Below are positions 14,101 to 24,174 of a DNA stretch of 64,000 nt, in pieces. Numbering within the stretch: the stretch's first letter is position 1; every line of letters starts with the position of its first letter. Under the pieces are notes generated by a model, which was not told the origin of the DNA, did not search any database, and saw nothing but the letters and a program-made list of their open reading frames with translations. Position numbers and translations under genes: made by a program. The stretch is from Sphagnum compactum (taxonomy: Eukaryota; Bryophyta; Sphagnopsida; Sphagnales), in assembly GCA_965153455.1 (NCBI GenBank), contig OZ234504.1:11222001-11286000 (forward strand), written 5' to 3'.

Positions 14101-14760
14101 GGAACATACCTTATTAATTATAGCAGCTTCAATTGTGGTTGGTCAATTATAATTAGGTGATGTCTGGTTAGGTAATGTCATTGAAGATGCGTGGCTGTGG
14201 GCTCCACAGGTACTCTTAATAATGAACTGTACACCTCCAACTTTGGCACTTAGAATGTTTTGTTATTTAAAGAATGAATAAACTTCCACGTGTCGTTAAA
14301 TAGACTACTCACAAAACTTTTATTTTCTGCCTGAAACGTGTTATCATAAAAATTTATACCAAGCGCAATTTCATTGCAACCACGTGTTATATGAACGTCA
14401 CAGTGAATGGTGTAATTTTTGAGCATAAGAGTAGGCACAGTAGATTGTTCTATTGTACATTTAAATACATCTGAAAATGGAAGAAATACTGGATATAATG
14501 AAGTACGTAAATTTGGCCTCAGGAAATCTAAGTGGTAAGTGGGTAATGAATATTTTTGTCAGTAAAATTTATTCAGGATGATAAGTTTTTCCAAATTCTT
14601 TAGAAATTATGGGCTTTTGTTGGAGTCATGTGTATGTTCCAAGTCTGCCCGGAAGTCTAGGATATAATTTGGTTGTTAACCTGGGGCTGATCCCATGACT
14701 CCAACCCATGGACCCACAGGTTATCAAATCATCCTTGAATCTAGGCCCACATACCATCGT
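11135..14760. other. GC-richer, more complex intergenic segment without a convincing gene
   Basis: Base composition and sequence complexity are visibly higher here than in the flanks, especially at 12.4-13.7 kb. Motifs such as GTCATTCGTGCTGGA recur near 12729 and 12911, which suggests faint internal duplication. The longest frame is 106 codons on the - strand at 13355-13675. It has no recognisable domain or splice support, so I do not call it a gene. This may be an eroded gene or unique promoter-like DNA. Confidence 0.4.
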
Positions 14761-14768
14761 GTTCAAGA

Positions 14769-14820
14769 GTGATTATAAGCTCTTATCTCTTGATTGGGCA
14801 AGTTGGACACTTATAATCAC
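14769..14820. repeat. Short inverted repeat
   Basis: GTGATTATAAG at 14769-14779 is matched exactly by CTTATAATCAC at 14810-14820, with a 30-base spacer. It is probably a remnant of a small foldback element. Confidence 0.55.
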
Positions 14821-15084
14821 CATGAGCTCATAAACCTAGCAGCTTGGTCTCCCAATTCCTTCCCAAAACTTGGTGAAACTCTATGAATTGCTCTACCCCC
14901 AATTTAATATGGCTATAATTTGTACCACTGTAGCTGAGATTGGCTGTCATGGGTGCGTGCTGTCATGGTTTTTGAATGCCCAACCACAATTTTGCAAGAC
15001 CTATGGCCATGTAACAAGGTTATCAAGGTTTACAAAATACATTTATTATGGTGATCTTCAAACCATTGAGAATTTGTCCAGAAA

Positions 15085-15179
15085 ATAAGAAATACCATGC
15101 ATCAATGTCCAGTTGATATGGTTCTCATTTAAATGTTTTTTGATACAGCCAGGAAATGTACATGCATGGTATTTCTTAT
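15085..15179. repeat. Perfect 18-bp inverted repeat, MITE-like
   Basis: ATAAGAAATACCATGCAT at 15085-15102 is the exact reverse complement of 15162-15179, with 59 bases between. The perfect arms over a non-palindromic core fit a small inverted-repeat transposon or a stem-loop RNA. No target duplication was identified with confidence. Confidence 0.7.
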
Positions 15180-16181
15180 AAACGAGCACTAATGATGCTC
15201 AACACCCACTTGCCTCGTTTGATTGAACTACTAGTTGAGCAGCCATTGATGACGATTTGCATGTATCCAGGTGACATGATATGATGTGCAACTAGGCCGT
15301 GTAGCTGCTCTTGGTAATACTTATGTACTCCACAATGTAATCAATTATTTTCATTGGGGATTGCAAAGAGCAATATAGAGTTTTCTCAGAATTATAGTAT
15401 TCAATCTCTGGCACCGTTCCCTATCTCAACCCTTCTACTCCATGCAGTTACATTGGCACAACTGCACTCAAAACTACAACTCCTTTGCGAGGTAGCCATG
15501 ATAGACAGCCCATGTTCAGAATAATCTCCAACACATATATGTAAATGGTATCATTCTGAATAATATTTTTTCCTCAAAAATCAGTTCATTTTAGATTTGG
15601 GATTATTTAAAGTAGTGTGGTATAACTTAATTTCATATGAGTAAAAACATTATTTATACAGGAGGCTACAATAATTATAATGACTTCTAATACCATATTT
15701 TCACAAATATGAGTTTGAACAATATTGAAAAGAATTAAATTCAATGTGGAAACCGACCCTAGGGTACTTAGCTATGAACATTTGTCAATCATGCCCATCT
15801 TAGAGTCTAATTAGTGGTGACAGGACTACCTGGAATAGATGTTGAGATTTTGAAATTTATAAGTTAGAACTTTGGTATATAAGGATGCCCTAGACACTCT
15901 AAATATACTCCTTCACCTTAGACACGTTATCAATTTGAATAAAAAATACAAATTCCATATAATTACATAATTTACATCCAGATGAGATATGTTTGAGTTA
16001 CAACTTATGTGGGGTTATTCTTTTATTTAGCAAAGTTTGATTCTAATAATAAGTTTGGGGTACCAGATTATGTCATTTGCTTATCTTCAGGTTATGATCA
16101 TACACTAGTGAAAGTGACCAAATTGTTTGCGTTGAACATGAGTTTTTATTTAAATTTAGTTGAATGTGTGGTGCACCATTC

Positions 16182-16319
16182 CTTAATGTTATGGAATGGT
16201 TCACAACTTACCCATTAGGTTGCGCGCATAGCCTAGCTAGCCCAAAGCGTTTAGAGCATTAGCCAGCGCGTGACGCTTTGCCCAATATAATGGGTAGGCT
16301 CTGACAATTCTATTGTACT
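16182..16319 (+). mobile_element. Short inverted-repeat element (MITE-like), copy A
   Basis: The element starts like TTAATGTTATGGAATGGT and ends like CAATTCTATTGTAC, which are imperfect inverted termini. Inside is a second inverted pair, TTACCCATTA facing TAATGGGTAG. Four relatives lie at 31.2-32.2 kb and share the order of motifs: termini, CCCATTA, GCC-rich centre, TAATGGGCAG, termini. This places it as a dispersed copy of the same family. No coding capacity is present. Confidence 0.65.
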
Positions 16320-16968
16320 TAGCGGGCATATAATCTCCAAGTTAAGAGGCTTGGGTGCAGATTCTGTTAGTTTCGAGACTGCTAACTTCTATCGGAACCA
16401 GTCATCCACGGGCAGTGCCGATTTTGTGTGGTGAATGTTGCAGAGAAGCCGATTCCGAAGTTCGTTACTCTCCGGTGATGGGTTCTCCCACGATGAGTTC
16501 TCTACGGCTGTTTAAAAGAGAACCGGCGAGCTAGGGCCAATTCCGGACTCTTACGTGCCCTAGAGCTCGCCATCCACGGGCTTCCTAGGGCCCCAAAATC
16601 GGTACTTGAGCGAGCCCATTCTCTAGTACGGAATGATAGCTTAAGAACAACGGCATCAAACTTCGTCCTCACAAAAAAAAAACATCCGCCCAAAGCAAAA
16701 TGATAACATCCGTCCATCTGCTTTAGGGTGACAAATCTAGACATTCATCCGTGCCAATAAGCGGCAACCAGACAGGAGGCATGGATGGCAAAGCTTCTAG
16801 ACTTCCTGAATATATAATCTTCACTAAAGTGGTCCATGATTTGCAAGGGGAAATTACAAGGGTAGTTGAAAGTCTTTATCCCTCCAAATTAATAAGGGAG
16901 TTCTTCACTATTGCTCATATGTCCTAGCACCTTGGGAAAGTTCTACTAGGACGTGCAGTCCTGAAGCT

Positions 16969-16998
16969 CTTCTTTTCTCTTCTCTTCTCTTCTCTTCT
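16969..16998 (+). repeat. (TTCTC)n microsatellite
   Basis: TCTTCTTTTC is followed by four to five TTCTC units. It lies about 240 bases upstream of the TATA box of the F-box gene, so it may be part of the promoter region. Pyrimidine-rich tracts are common in plant promoters. Confidence 0.75.
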
Positions 16999-17205
16999 AA
17001 GCTCTGATCACTACAAATTGTGCGTGACCCAATTTCACACGTGAACGTGAACCTAGGTTGCGAGACATTTTGTGATCTCAAGTTACACGGTACACTTGTA
17101 AGGATCACAACATGTGCGGAGACATATTCTCCTTTGTGAGAGGAACAAACTAAAGTCAGGTCCAAGTCCAACATTCCCAGCAGGAAGCTCACTGCAGAAA
17201 CTGTG

Positions 17206-17215
17206 TTTATAAAAA
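17206..17215 (+). promoter_or_regulatory. TATA box of the F-box gene
   Basis: TTTATAAAAA at 17206-17215 is a good plant TATA match. It is followed by GC-richer, leader-like sequence. Transcription would be expected to start near 17240. This is about 1.1 kb before the chosen start codon and implies a spliced leader. The assignment rests on the motif and its position only. Confidence 0.45.
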
Positions 17216-17239
17216 GCTTTGTATGTAGGTGACTACTGC

Positions 17240-18383
17240 AGCTTCACAATTGTCGCGCTGGGTTGCAGCCTCTCTCAGACGTTGTTGCACAGGTATACTT
17301 TCTCATGTTTTATGTTTTTGAGAGATAACTAGTATGTGTTCCAGTGTTATTTATCTTATATAGCGTTCAAGACGGTCTTCACCTCACACTGCTGAAGTCG
17401 AGCTTCTATTTTTGTTTTCTTGCTCAGATCTTGTCTCTACACCCTCAAAGAAGTGTTGCAATTATTTTTCAGATCGATTTCCTAGCCGAGCCTTTGATCG
17501 ACTCGCCAGTCTTTGTTACTCTGCTTGCACTTTCGTGTGCATTTAGAGTCAGCCTCCTCCAGGTGTGCGCAACTCCGGCTTTTGCCGACTCCTATTCCCC
17601 AAGGGACTGGGAAGTTTGACTAGCTGATATTGTTTGTCCGCTAGATCTGAGTATACTGGACTAATGAACATTTGAGTTTTAAAGAAAGTTCCTATCTCTG
17701 TCTGTAAGTTGATGGGAACAGCAGCAAGAAAAAAAGAAAGAAAAAAAGAGCACAGTAGTCAGGATTCACAAGAAAATGTTTCTTCCTGTTTTCGCCACTA
17801 TACTCACCAGGCAGACCTGATACTGAAGGCATGCAGGTTGTAAGAGTCGAGCGCGAGTTACTGATCCTTCGTCCGGAGGAGACAAAGCCTGAGGTTGCGG
17901 GTCGGCCAAACCGGCACGATTGATCTGCTGCAAGTGCTCTACACATACCAGGTGATTCTGATCGTGCAATCCGGCGTCAAACCTCCTTGTATGGATTTCT
18001 AGATGACAGACGAGGTGGTTAAGTACTCTTACAATATGGTACATGGTTGACTCCCACGACTATATCCCTCAAACCTCCTTGGATGCGTTTTTAGATGACA
18101 GCTGACAAGGTGATGAATCATGAGTTGCGTATTATGCACGTTGTTTGTAGTAGAAATGATCTTACAATATCTTATCATCACTATACGCATATGAACAGGA
18201 TCATGTATTTGCTGGGATTCTGAGCATTGTGAATGTAGTGATTATCGATCTCAAGAATCCTGATATGGTGGAAGGGTAGGTCAACGAAACTCTTACGGGT
18301 TCCGACGACGTAATTTGAATCTCAACAGTGAAAAAACTTATTTGCAGGAGCGGAGATCTGTGTTTTCAGGCTGTTCAACGGCC
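17240..18383 (+). other. Probable spliced 5' leader of the F-box gene
   Basis: Several splice-like signals are present: CAG/GTATAC near 17292, a pyrimidine-rich acceptor TTGCTCAG near 17427, and a strong acceptor TTATTTGCAG ending at 18347. The last falls just before the start codon, so codons upstream of 18348 that look open are probably intronic. Two similar segments (CTCAAACCTCCTTGGATG and a relative about 94 bases earlier, near 17975 and 18069) show a local duplication. The exact exon chain cannot be fixed by eye. Confidence 0.4.
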
Positions 18384-20216
18384 ATGGCTACGACAAGCTC
18401 GACCCAAGCTGGTGAGACGTCCAGTGGATTTGCAGCTGTGGATCATCTTGTACCAAACATATCTGACGAGAAAACCGTGACAGAATGCGGTATCTGGGCC
18501 GGAGCCGGGGAGGGAAATTCTGAACTGGTCCAGGCCTTCGAGGATTCAACAGTTCGAGTAGGAATCGACGAGGAGGGGAATTCTGAACCGGTCGAGGCCT
18601 TGGAGGATTCAACAATTCGAGTAGGAGGAGGGGAGGAGGAGAATTCTGAACTGGTCGAGACCTTCGAGGAAACAGTTCGAGTAGAAGGAGGCGAGGAGGG
18701 AGATTCTGATCGGATCCAGCGTTTCCTCGAGGAAAGAATTCGACTAAGCGTCGAGAGAGAATGCGTAGTCTGGGAGAATAGAAAATTGCTGGAGGCTGCT
18801 TCCACAGAGGCAGGAGGATCTGAAGGATCATGTGAAGAAGTCATGAGCCCTGTCATGAAGCTTTGCACTGAAACAACAACGATCATGCAGCTGGATATTT
18901 GGACACGGCTTTCAGTCGACCTACAGGAGAAAGTGGTACTACGCGCATCTGTGTCGCAGCTATTACAGAGCCGGTTACTGTCCAAGCACTGGAAACAGTT
19001 CGTGTTCTCGGACAGATTTTGGAAGCAATGCTCAGTGAAAGATTCGCTCATGCAGTTCGAATGCTTGGTCCTTACGTTCCTGGATATAGGCGTGCTGGCC
19101 GAGATGTTCGGATACAGCCTTCGTGTCAACAAGTGGGTCCGCTTTCCGCAACCGTCTTTCCTTCCTCGCGAGGAAACAGATTACGTGATTGCAGCTTCCC
19201 ATAAGGGGTTGCTAGTCTTGATCTTGCGTCCTGAAGCTGCAGCCCGATCAGATGCTGCTGCTACAATATTCACTACTGGAGCTGGACAGACCAATCCTGC
19301 CTCAGCTGGGAGTATCTGGATTGTGAACCCAGTCACCAAGAACTGGATCAAGGAAACGTCTACGGTGGACGATCTAACAGGCTGGACACGAGCTTGCTGG
19401 ACTGTCTTGAGTGTGGACGATGCATTGGAGAGCTACAAGATATTCCAAGGTCATTGCCAAATGTCTGGAATCAGGATGTACGAATCTTCGTCTAGAACAT
19501 GGACTGCGTTTACACAAAGTCAGCTGCCTCTTGACATCACGTTCATGGGCTGTAATCCCGTACTTGACAAAAACGGTATCCTCTTCATGGTGGCGAAAAT
19601 GGAATTCAACGATCCCTACGACCGAGGTTCCGCGTGCCTTGTCGGCTTCGATACCAAGAAAGGTGTGTGGGATGACGAGCCGTCTGTGTATCCACAGCTA
19701 GTCTCGTTTGTGCACGAGCCTGTTGTGCAGCCTCAGCTGGTCACGTGCATGGACAAAGTGTACACAGTCTCGCAAAGACGAGTAGACAATTATAATATTC
19801 GAAGCTCCGGGTTAGGGTTAAGCGCGTCTGCAGATGCTGGGAGCTTCTTCTTAACCGATCATACTGTCGATCAGCACGTCGTGCCGCGAATAGAAGTGAG
19901 CATCTGGGCGCTGGACGAAGATAAGGACGGGGTGGTAAGGCACGCCGCCGGACATAATTTTCTGCGCATCGCCACCCTGCAGACCTTCTTGGATAGGTGG
20001 CTCCCACATCATTCTTTCTTCTATCACTGCATCACCTACAACAACTTCATCTGTTTGGCAGGAAGTGAACAGTGGAAGTTCTTTGATGTCGTCTCCAGGG
20101 CTTGGAGTTACAGTCCGATGCATCAGGAACCGGAGATGGATCCTCGTTGCCAGTTTGTTAACATCCAGTCTGAATATGTCCCCATTGCTTGGCACCCATC
20201 TCTTGCTCCAGTCTAG
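18384..20216 (+). CDS. F-box protein with kelch/F-box-associated C-terminal region
   Basis: The product is a likely substrate receptor of an SCF (Skp1-Cullin-F-box) ubiquitin ligase. The frame is open back to 18315. I start at 18384 (GCCATGGC, good context) because an acceptor ending at 18347 puts the earlier ATG inside an intron; this gives 610 aa. Residues ~43-127 are an acidic linker made of 20-21-residue repeats (E-x-N-S-E-x-V-x-x-x-E-D). Residues ~170-214 form the F-box: LDIWTRLSVDLQEKV, then LLQSRLLSKHWKQ and a trailing DRFW. After it come motifs usual in plant F-box/kelch proteins: a loss-of-contact stretch with FPQPSFLP, ASHKGLL, VNPVTKNW near residue 315, and SSRTW. The C-terminal part probably folds as a beta-propeller that binds the substrate. 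Codons are GC-rich compared with the flanks and no frame damage is seen, so it is likely functional. The substrate is unknown. No partner genes lie nearby. Confidence 0.88.
   Translation: MATTSSTQAGETSSGFAAVDHLVPNISDEKTVTECGIWAGAGEGNSELVQAFEDSTVRVGIDEEGNSEPVEALEDSTIRVGGGEEENSELVETFEETVRVEGGEEGDSDRIQRFLEERIRLSVERECVVWENRKLLEAASTEAGGSEGSCEEVMSPVMKLCTETTTIMQLDIWTRLSVDLQEKVVLRASVSQLLQSRLLSKHWKQFVFSDRFWKQCSVKDSLMQFECLVLTFLDIGVLAEMFGYSLRVNKWVRFPQPSFLPREETDYVIAASHKGLLVLILRPEAAARSDAAATIFTTGAGQTNPASAGSIWIVNPVTKNWIKETSTVDDLTGWTRACWTVLSVDDALESYKIFQGHCQMSGIRMYESSSRTWTAFTQSQLPLDITFMGCNPVLDKNGILFMVAKMEFNDPYDRGSACLVGFDTKKGVWDDEPSVYPQLVSFVHEPVVQPQLVTCMDKVYTVSQRRVDNYNIRSSGLGLSASADAGSFFLTDHTVDQHVVPRIEVSIWALDEDKDGVVRHAAGHNFLRIATLQTFLDRWLPHHSFFYHCITYNNFICLAGSEQWKFFDVVSRAWSYSPMHQEPEMDPRCQFVNIQSEYVPIAWHPSLAPV
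18510..18762 (+). repeat. 63-bp coding minisatellite in the F-box gene
   Basis: The string AATTCTGAA starts at 18516, 18579 and 18642, with a variant GATTCTGAT at 18702. The period is thus 63, 63 and 60 bases. Each unit encodes about 21 residues with the pattern N-S-E-x-V-E-x-F-E-(D-S)-T-x-R-V. All steps are multiples of three, so the frame is kept. The repeats make an acidic spacer before the F-box and could vary in copy number between individuals. Confidence 0.8.
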
Positions 20217-23200
20217 CTAGGGTTTCTTAGTCTAGCCAGGGTTTCTTTCACGTGGTAATTCCCCAGTGGTTCACATGAGTCAACTAGCTACCGCCATACT
20301 ATAGTCTAGCTAGTGCAGTCCAGGCAGCTAGGATCCAACAAATGGGAATATGTTCAAGAATTTTCTATTGCTGAATCCTGATCTACTCATAGAAATTAAG
20401 TAGTGCTGCATGTTTGTTTAGTGAATATGGTACCTTTCTCTTTTGCTTTGATTTTTATTTTATATTTTTGTTTTGGGGAAGAGGTATCTTACGGAACACC
20501 TCTAAAACTCATATATTTCTTACACAAACAGTTTCAAGGATGTTTCAAGTTCTGTAAATGTAACTTCTGATCTTTTGGCATCTCCTGCTGCACCGTGTGC
20601 CCTCTGCAATTTCACTTTGGATCAGTACTACTTCCGTAAACAGTCCCAAATAAACAGGATCTGACAAAAACGTTGTTGCTGCAGGATTGATGGAGTGCGC
20701 CATAGTGGTTCCCTCTAATGTGCTTTGACATAAATTAGGTTGCAGGTTAGGTTAAATTTAACATGCATAAGTGATCAATGCTTAAATCATCGCTTATTAT
20801 GATCAATGCTAATATAGAAGGAACCAATGAGAGGAGATCATCTTCCATTCAACTTTCATGCCTTTTTACACATCAATTTTTTGTCTATTGCTTATGTCAA
20901 AAAAACCTAAGGAGAGACTCCAAGAGATGGAATCTAGTGTTAATTCAAAACTAACCTCCTGAGGTCGGGTTTTGAATCAGCACTAATCTCATCAGCAAAT
21001 GTTCTAAACCAACCAAGCATACACCTAGCAATCAATGCTGATTTACACTTATGCCACCACTAATGTATCATACACTAAAACAATTGCATGTCCATGATAA
21101 GCATTTAAAAGTTTAACTGAAACTATTTCCACGGGGCCTTTGTTTTCCACTTAAATGAGAATCTATCATCTGTGAACCTGGAAAAGAAAGGTAATAATGA
21201 TGTTGAATAATAATGTAAGGGTCATCAGAACATATGCAATAAATTTACTCTCTGACACTCACAACTGACTTGTACACATCACTTCCAAAACCATTTCTGA
21301 ATGACACTATACGTCAACTTTTGTTAGTGAGAAAATGGGAATACCCGTTCACAAACTTAGTCTTCCCATTTACAGCCTCCTATGCATTGCAAAACTTAAA
21401 CCAGTTCAATTTTAATTAGTAAGTATGATGGTTTTCAACATGTCAATTCCTTGTACCCATGTTCTTCAATACAGACTTGTATAAGCCCCAAAGTAGCTAC
21501 CACTGACTTCTTTTTCTATAGTGAAATCCCACTCAAGACAAAATTGAAGCCAATGGACTAAAGAAAATACAATTCATGACCAGCTTGAAATTAATGAGCT
21601 TGTGAGTTCTACTGTTTGTAATCATGTTACTCTGATTTTGTTAGTTCAATTATCCTGATACGTTCTTTGCAAGGTAGAACATCAAATCCAAATTTGTGGG
21701 AACGTTACCTGACTTCTAAGCCAAGCCACTTTTGGGTTTTAAGAATTGGAAAACTAGTGTAGCAAGTTTTTATGTCCAACATTCTGGATCCAAATTCTTG
21801 TGGATTTGTATAATTTTTCAGATTGTCACCAAATGTTGACTAAACTAGAGATTACATTTGGAATATGTAAGATCAATCAATTTTAAAACAGGGAAATTAA
21901 CACATTGAAAGTTGCTCTGCTTTTATCTTATAACGCATCTCCCCCCCCCCCCCCCCCCAAAAAAAACTAGAAACTGCATCATTATAAAATTAAAAAAAAA
22001 CTTAATGTTTAATATTCAATGTCCTCACCCATAAATATAAATTTTTTTTATATAAAACAATAAGAGATTATTTAAGTCTTTACATTTGGGATAATTATCA
22101 TCATTGACCAAAATCATAATAAGAAAATCTTTTTAAAAGGCTCATTGTCAGCCTGTTGCAGAATTTAATATCAAGAAGAATGTATTGCTGTGAGGTGTAG
22201 ATGCTCTAAAACAATATATACGTAATCAAACACCATCCAACATGTATATTTGCATTTTGAAGAACTTTTTAAGTGAAATATTTATTAATAGGGTATATTC
22301 TCATGATCACCATATTTTCATTGAGAATAGAGATTTGCATATTTTTAATTTGTAATTTTAATGTTGAATTTTTATTTTTTTGAAATTAACTTAGTTTCAG
22401 CTAGATTTGCTTTTTTTGAAAAGTTGTATTGTTTAGAATCTGATAACTTCCAGGTTTTGATCAAACAACCAAAAAAGCAGAGCTCTTCTTATTGGTCTCA
22501 TATCCAGATTAAAAAATAGATTTTGGAGTCACATGTTGAAAATTCTTCACAAGCATTATAGTTTTGAAAGTGTTTCAGTGGGTTATAAAAATTGCCATTT
22601 AGAAAGTGTCTCATGGAGGTTCACAACTGGCTTTGAAAGAGAATTAAATAATCATCATCCAAAGAATCATTCACAACATGACTCCAAGACTGAAAAACAG
22701 TCAGAGTAATTGCATGACATATTTGGAGAAATTTCCATATGTATTTCAAGGGCAATGTACATCCCTGTATGTCCCTCCTAAATTAGAGGAGGATGTTATG
22801 TCCACTCTAATGCAGTGGGAGCGTTTGCATATATTTTTACCTTCAAGAATTATACATCCTATGTCTCCTGATCTACCTATATTTAAGTTTCATGATAACC
22901 TTTGAAAAAACTAAGATATTGCAGCATACGAGCTCTAATTATGACAACAAAGGGGGCATTGCAATTGAGAATACTGGGGATGAGAAGCAGGGCACACAAA
23001 ATTTCACACTGTTGCAAAATTTTGGAAAACTTCCATCACAAATGCAATCATCATTTGAGGAAAAAATTGCAAAATTTTGAAAAAAAAACGAAAAAGAATC
23101 ATTGCAAATTTTCTATACAAGAGTTATGCATTGTACACAAGAGCTATGCTAAATTGCACAATGGTGTGCAAGTGACATCACAACAGAAAGAGTTATAGGT

Positions 23201-23600
23201 TGTACTTCGTGAGCAGGCAGCCACTGCCGTGCTGCCATGGCACTAAGAAAATGTTTATAGATTTGTGAATTTAGATGTCAATACATGTGGCATGTAAATC
23301 TTGTGTAAGTGTAAATCATTCAGACTAACACATCCAAATCCGAATTGTTTACAGTTACATTTAGACTGTTGTTATATGTAAAATTACTTTTAACACTTAC
23401 ATGAAGTGTAAGTCCTAAGCCATTTACATGCACAACACTAGTGTAAAGAAACCAAAATAACCCAAAAAAAAGAATCCCAAAAATTGTTCGCCAACAGCGT
23501 ACTGTAGAAACCTTATCTACACCGCCTTTTAGGGTTTCCAAGTGGCACAAGAGTGCCACCATTCGTTGCTGCACAAATGTTCATAAGATATGCGTAACAC
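20217..23600. other. Intergenic DNA between the F-box gene and the next gene
   Basis: The first 500 bases likely hold the 3' untranslated region of the F-box gene. Two GTTTCT-containing copies of TAGCYAGGGTTTCTT follow the stop. Beyond that I see AT-rich spacer. The frame at 22678-22905 (75 codons) has no recognisable domain. A C/A homopolymer lies at 21941. Confidence 0.5.
21941..21966 (+). repeat. C18 A8 homopolymer pair
   Basis: Eighteen C residues (21941-21958) are followed directly by eight A residues (21959-21966). Such a long C run is unusual in an AT-rich genome and is prone to length change and sequencing error. Confidence 0.85.
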
Positions 23601-24174
23601 ACCTTAACTCCATTTCCACCATCTCGACTTCTCTGGGTTCTCTGTTCCTCTTCCTGTGTGCATTGGAGCTCTAATAGGATTCCGTTCACGTCTATGCAGC
23701 CGATTTTTGTCCAGTTGCGCCAGTTTTTTGGATTAGCTTGGCTTTCAGGATTCAGTCAGTACCGGAGTCACCGTTGGTCTCAGTACTGACGCCTTTCCTT
23801 GTTCCATCTGAAATCATTAGGAGGGTGTAAGTCGGTTGATTTTGGGGTAGATTTTTCAAAATGTTTACAAGCGTATAATTCGAGATTTGGGTTGCAATCA
23901 GATTTCGTGTCGAGTGTGCAGAAACGGAGCGCTTGATCAGCATGCAACATTTCTGGAATTAGGGTTAGCGAGGTGATGTAGCCTTTTATCCTCAAGCCCA
24001 AGTACTAGGGTTTTTCCAGACAGTCTCAACAGTATGTTCTGTCGATTAGCCTACATTGCTGTATAGCTTGCTGCAGATTTGAGGAAGCATTGGGTTCATG
24101 TCAGTGTTGTGAAAAGGTGATGAACTGAGTGTCCCCAAAGTGCTCAAGTACGCAGGACAAAGTGTCAATCAAGT

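Noticed and set aside
17692-18044. 84- and 92-codon - strand frames upstream of the F-box gene
   Set aside because: They lie in the presumed leader and introns of the + strand gene and have no recognisable content.
18388-19132. Long - strand frames (147 and 229 codons) opposite the F-box gene
   Set aside because: They are shadows of the GC-rich, repeat-bearing F-box coding sequence. Their translations are serine/proline/arginine-rich low complexity.
19811-19826. GGGTTAGGGTTAAG telomere-like string inside the F-box gene
   Set aside because: It is only two units and lies within an intact coding frame, so chance codon use explains it.
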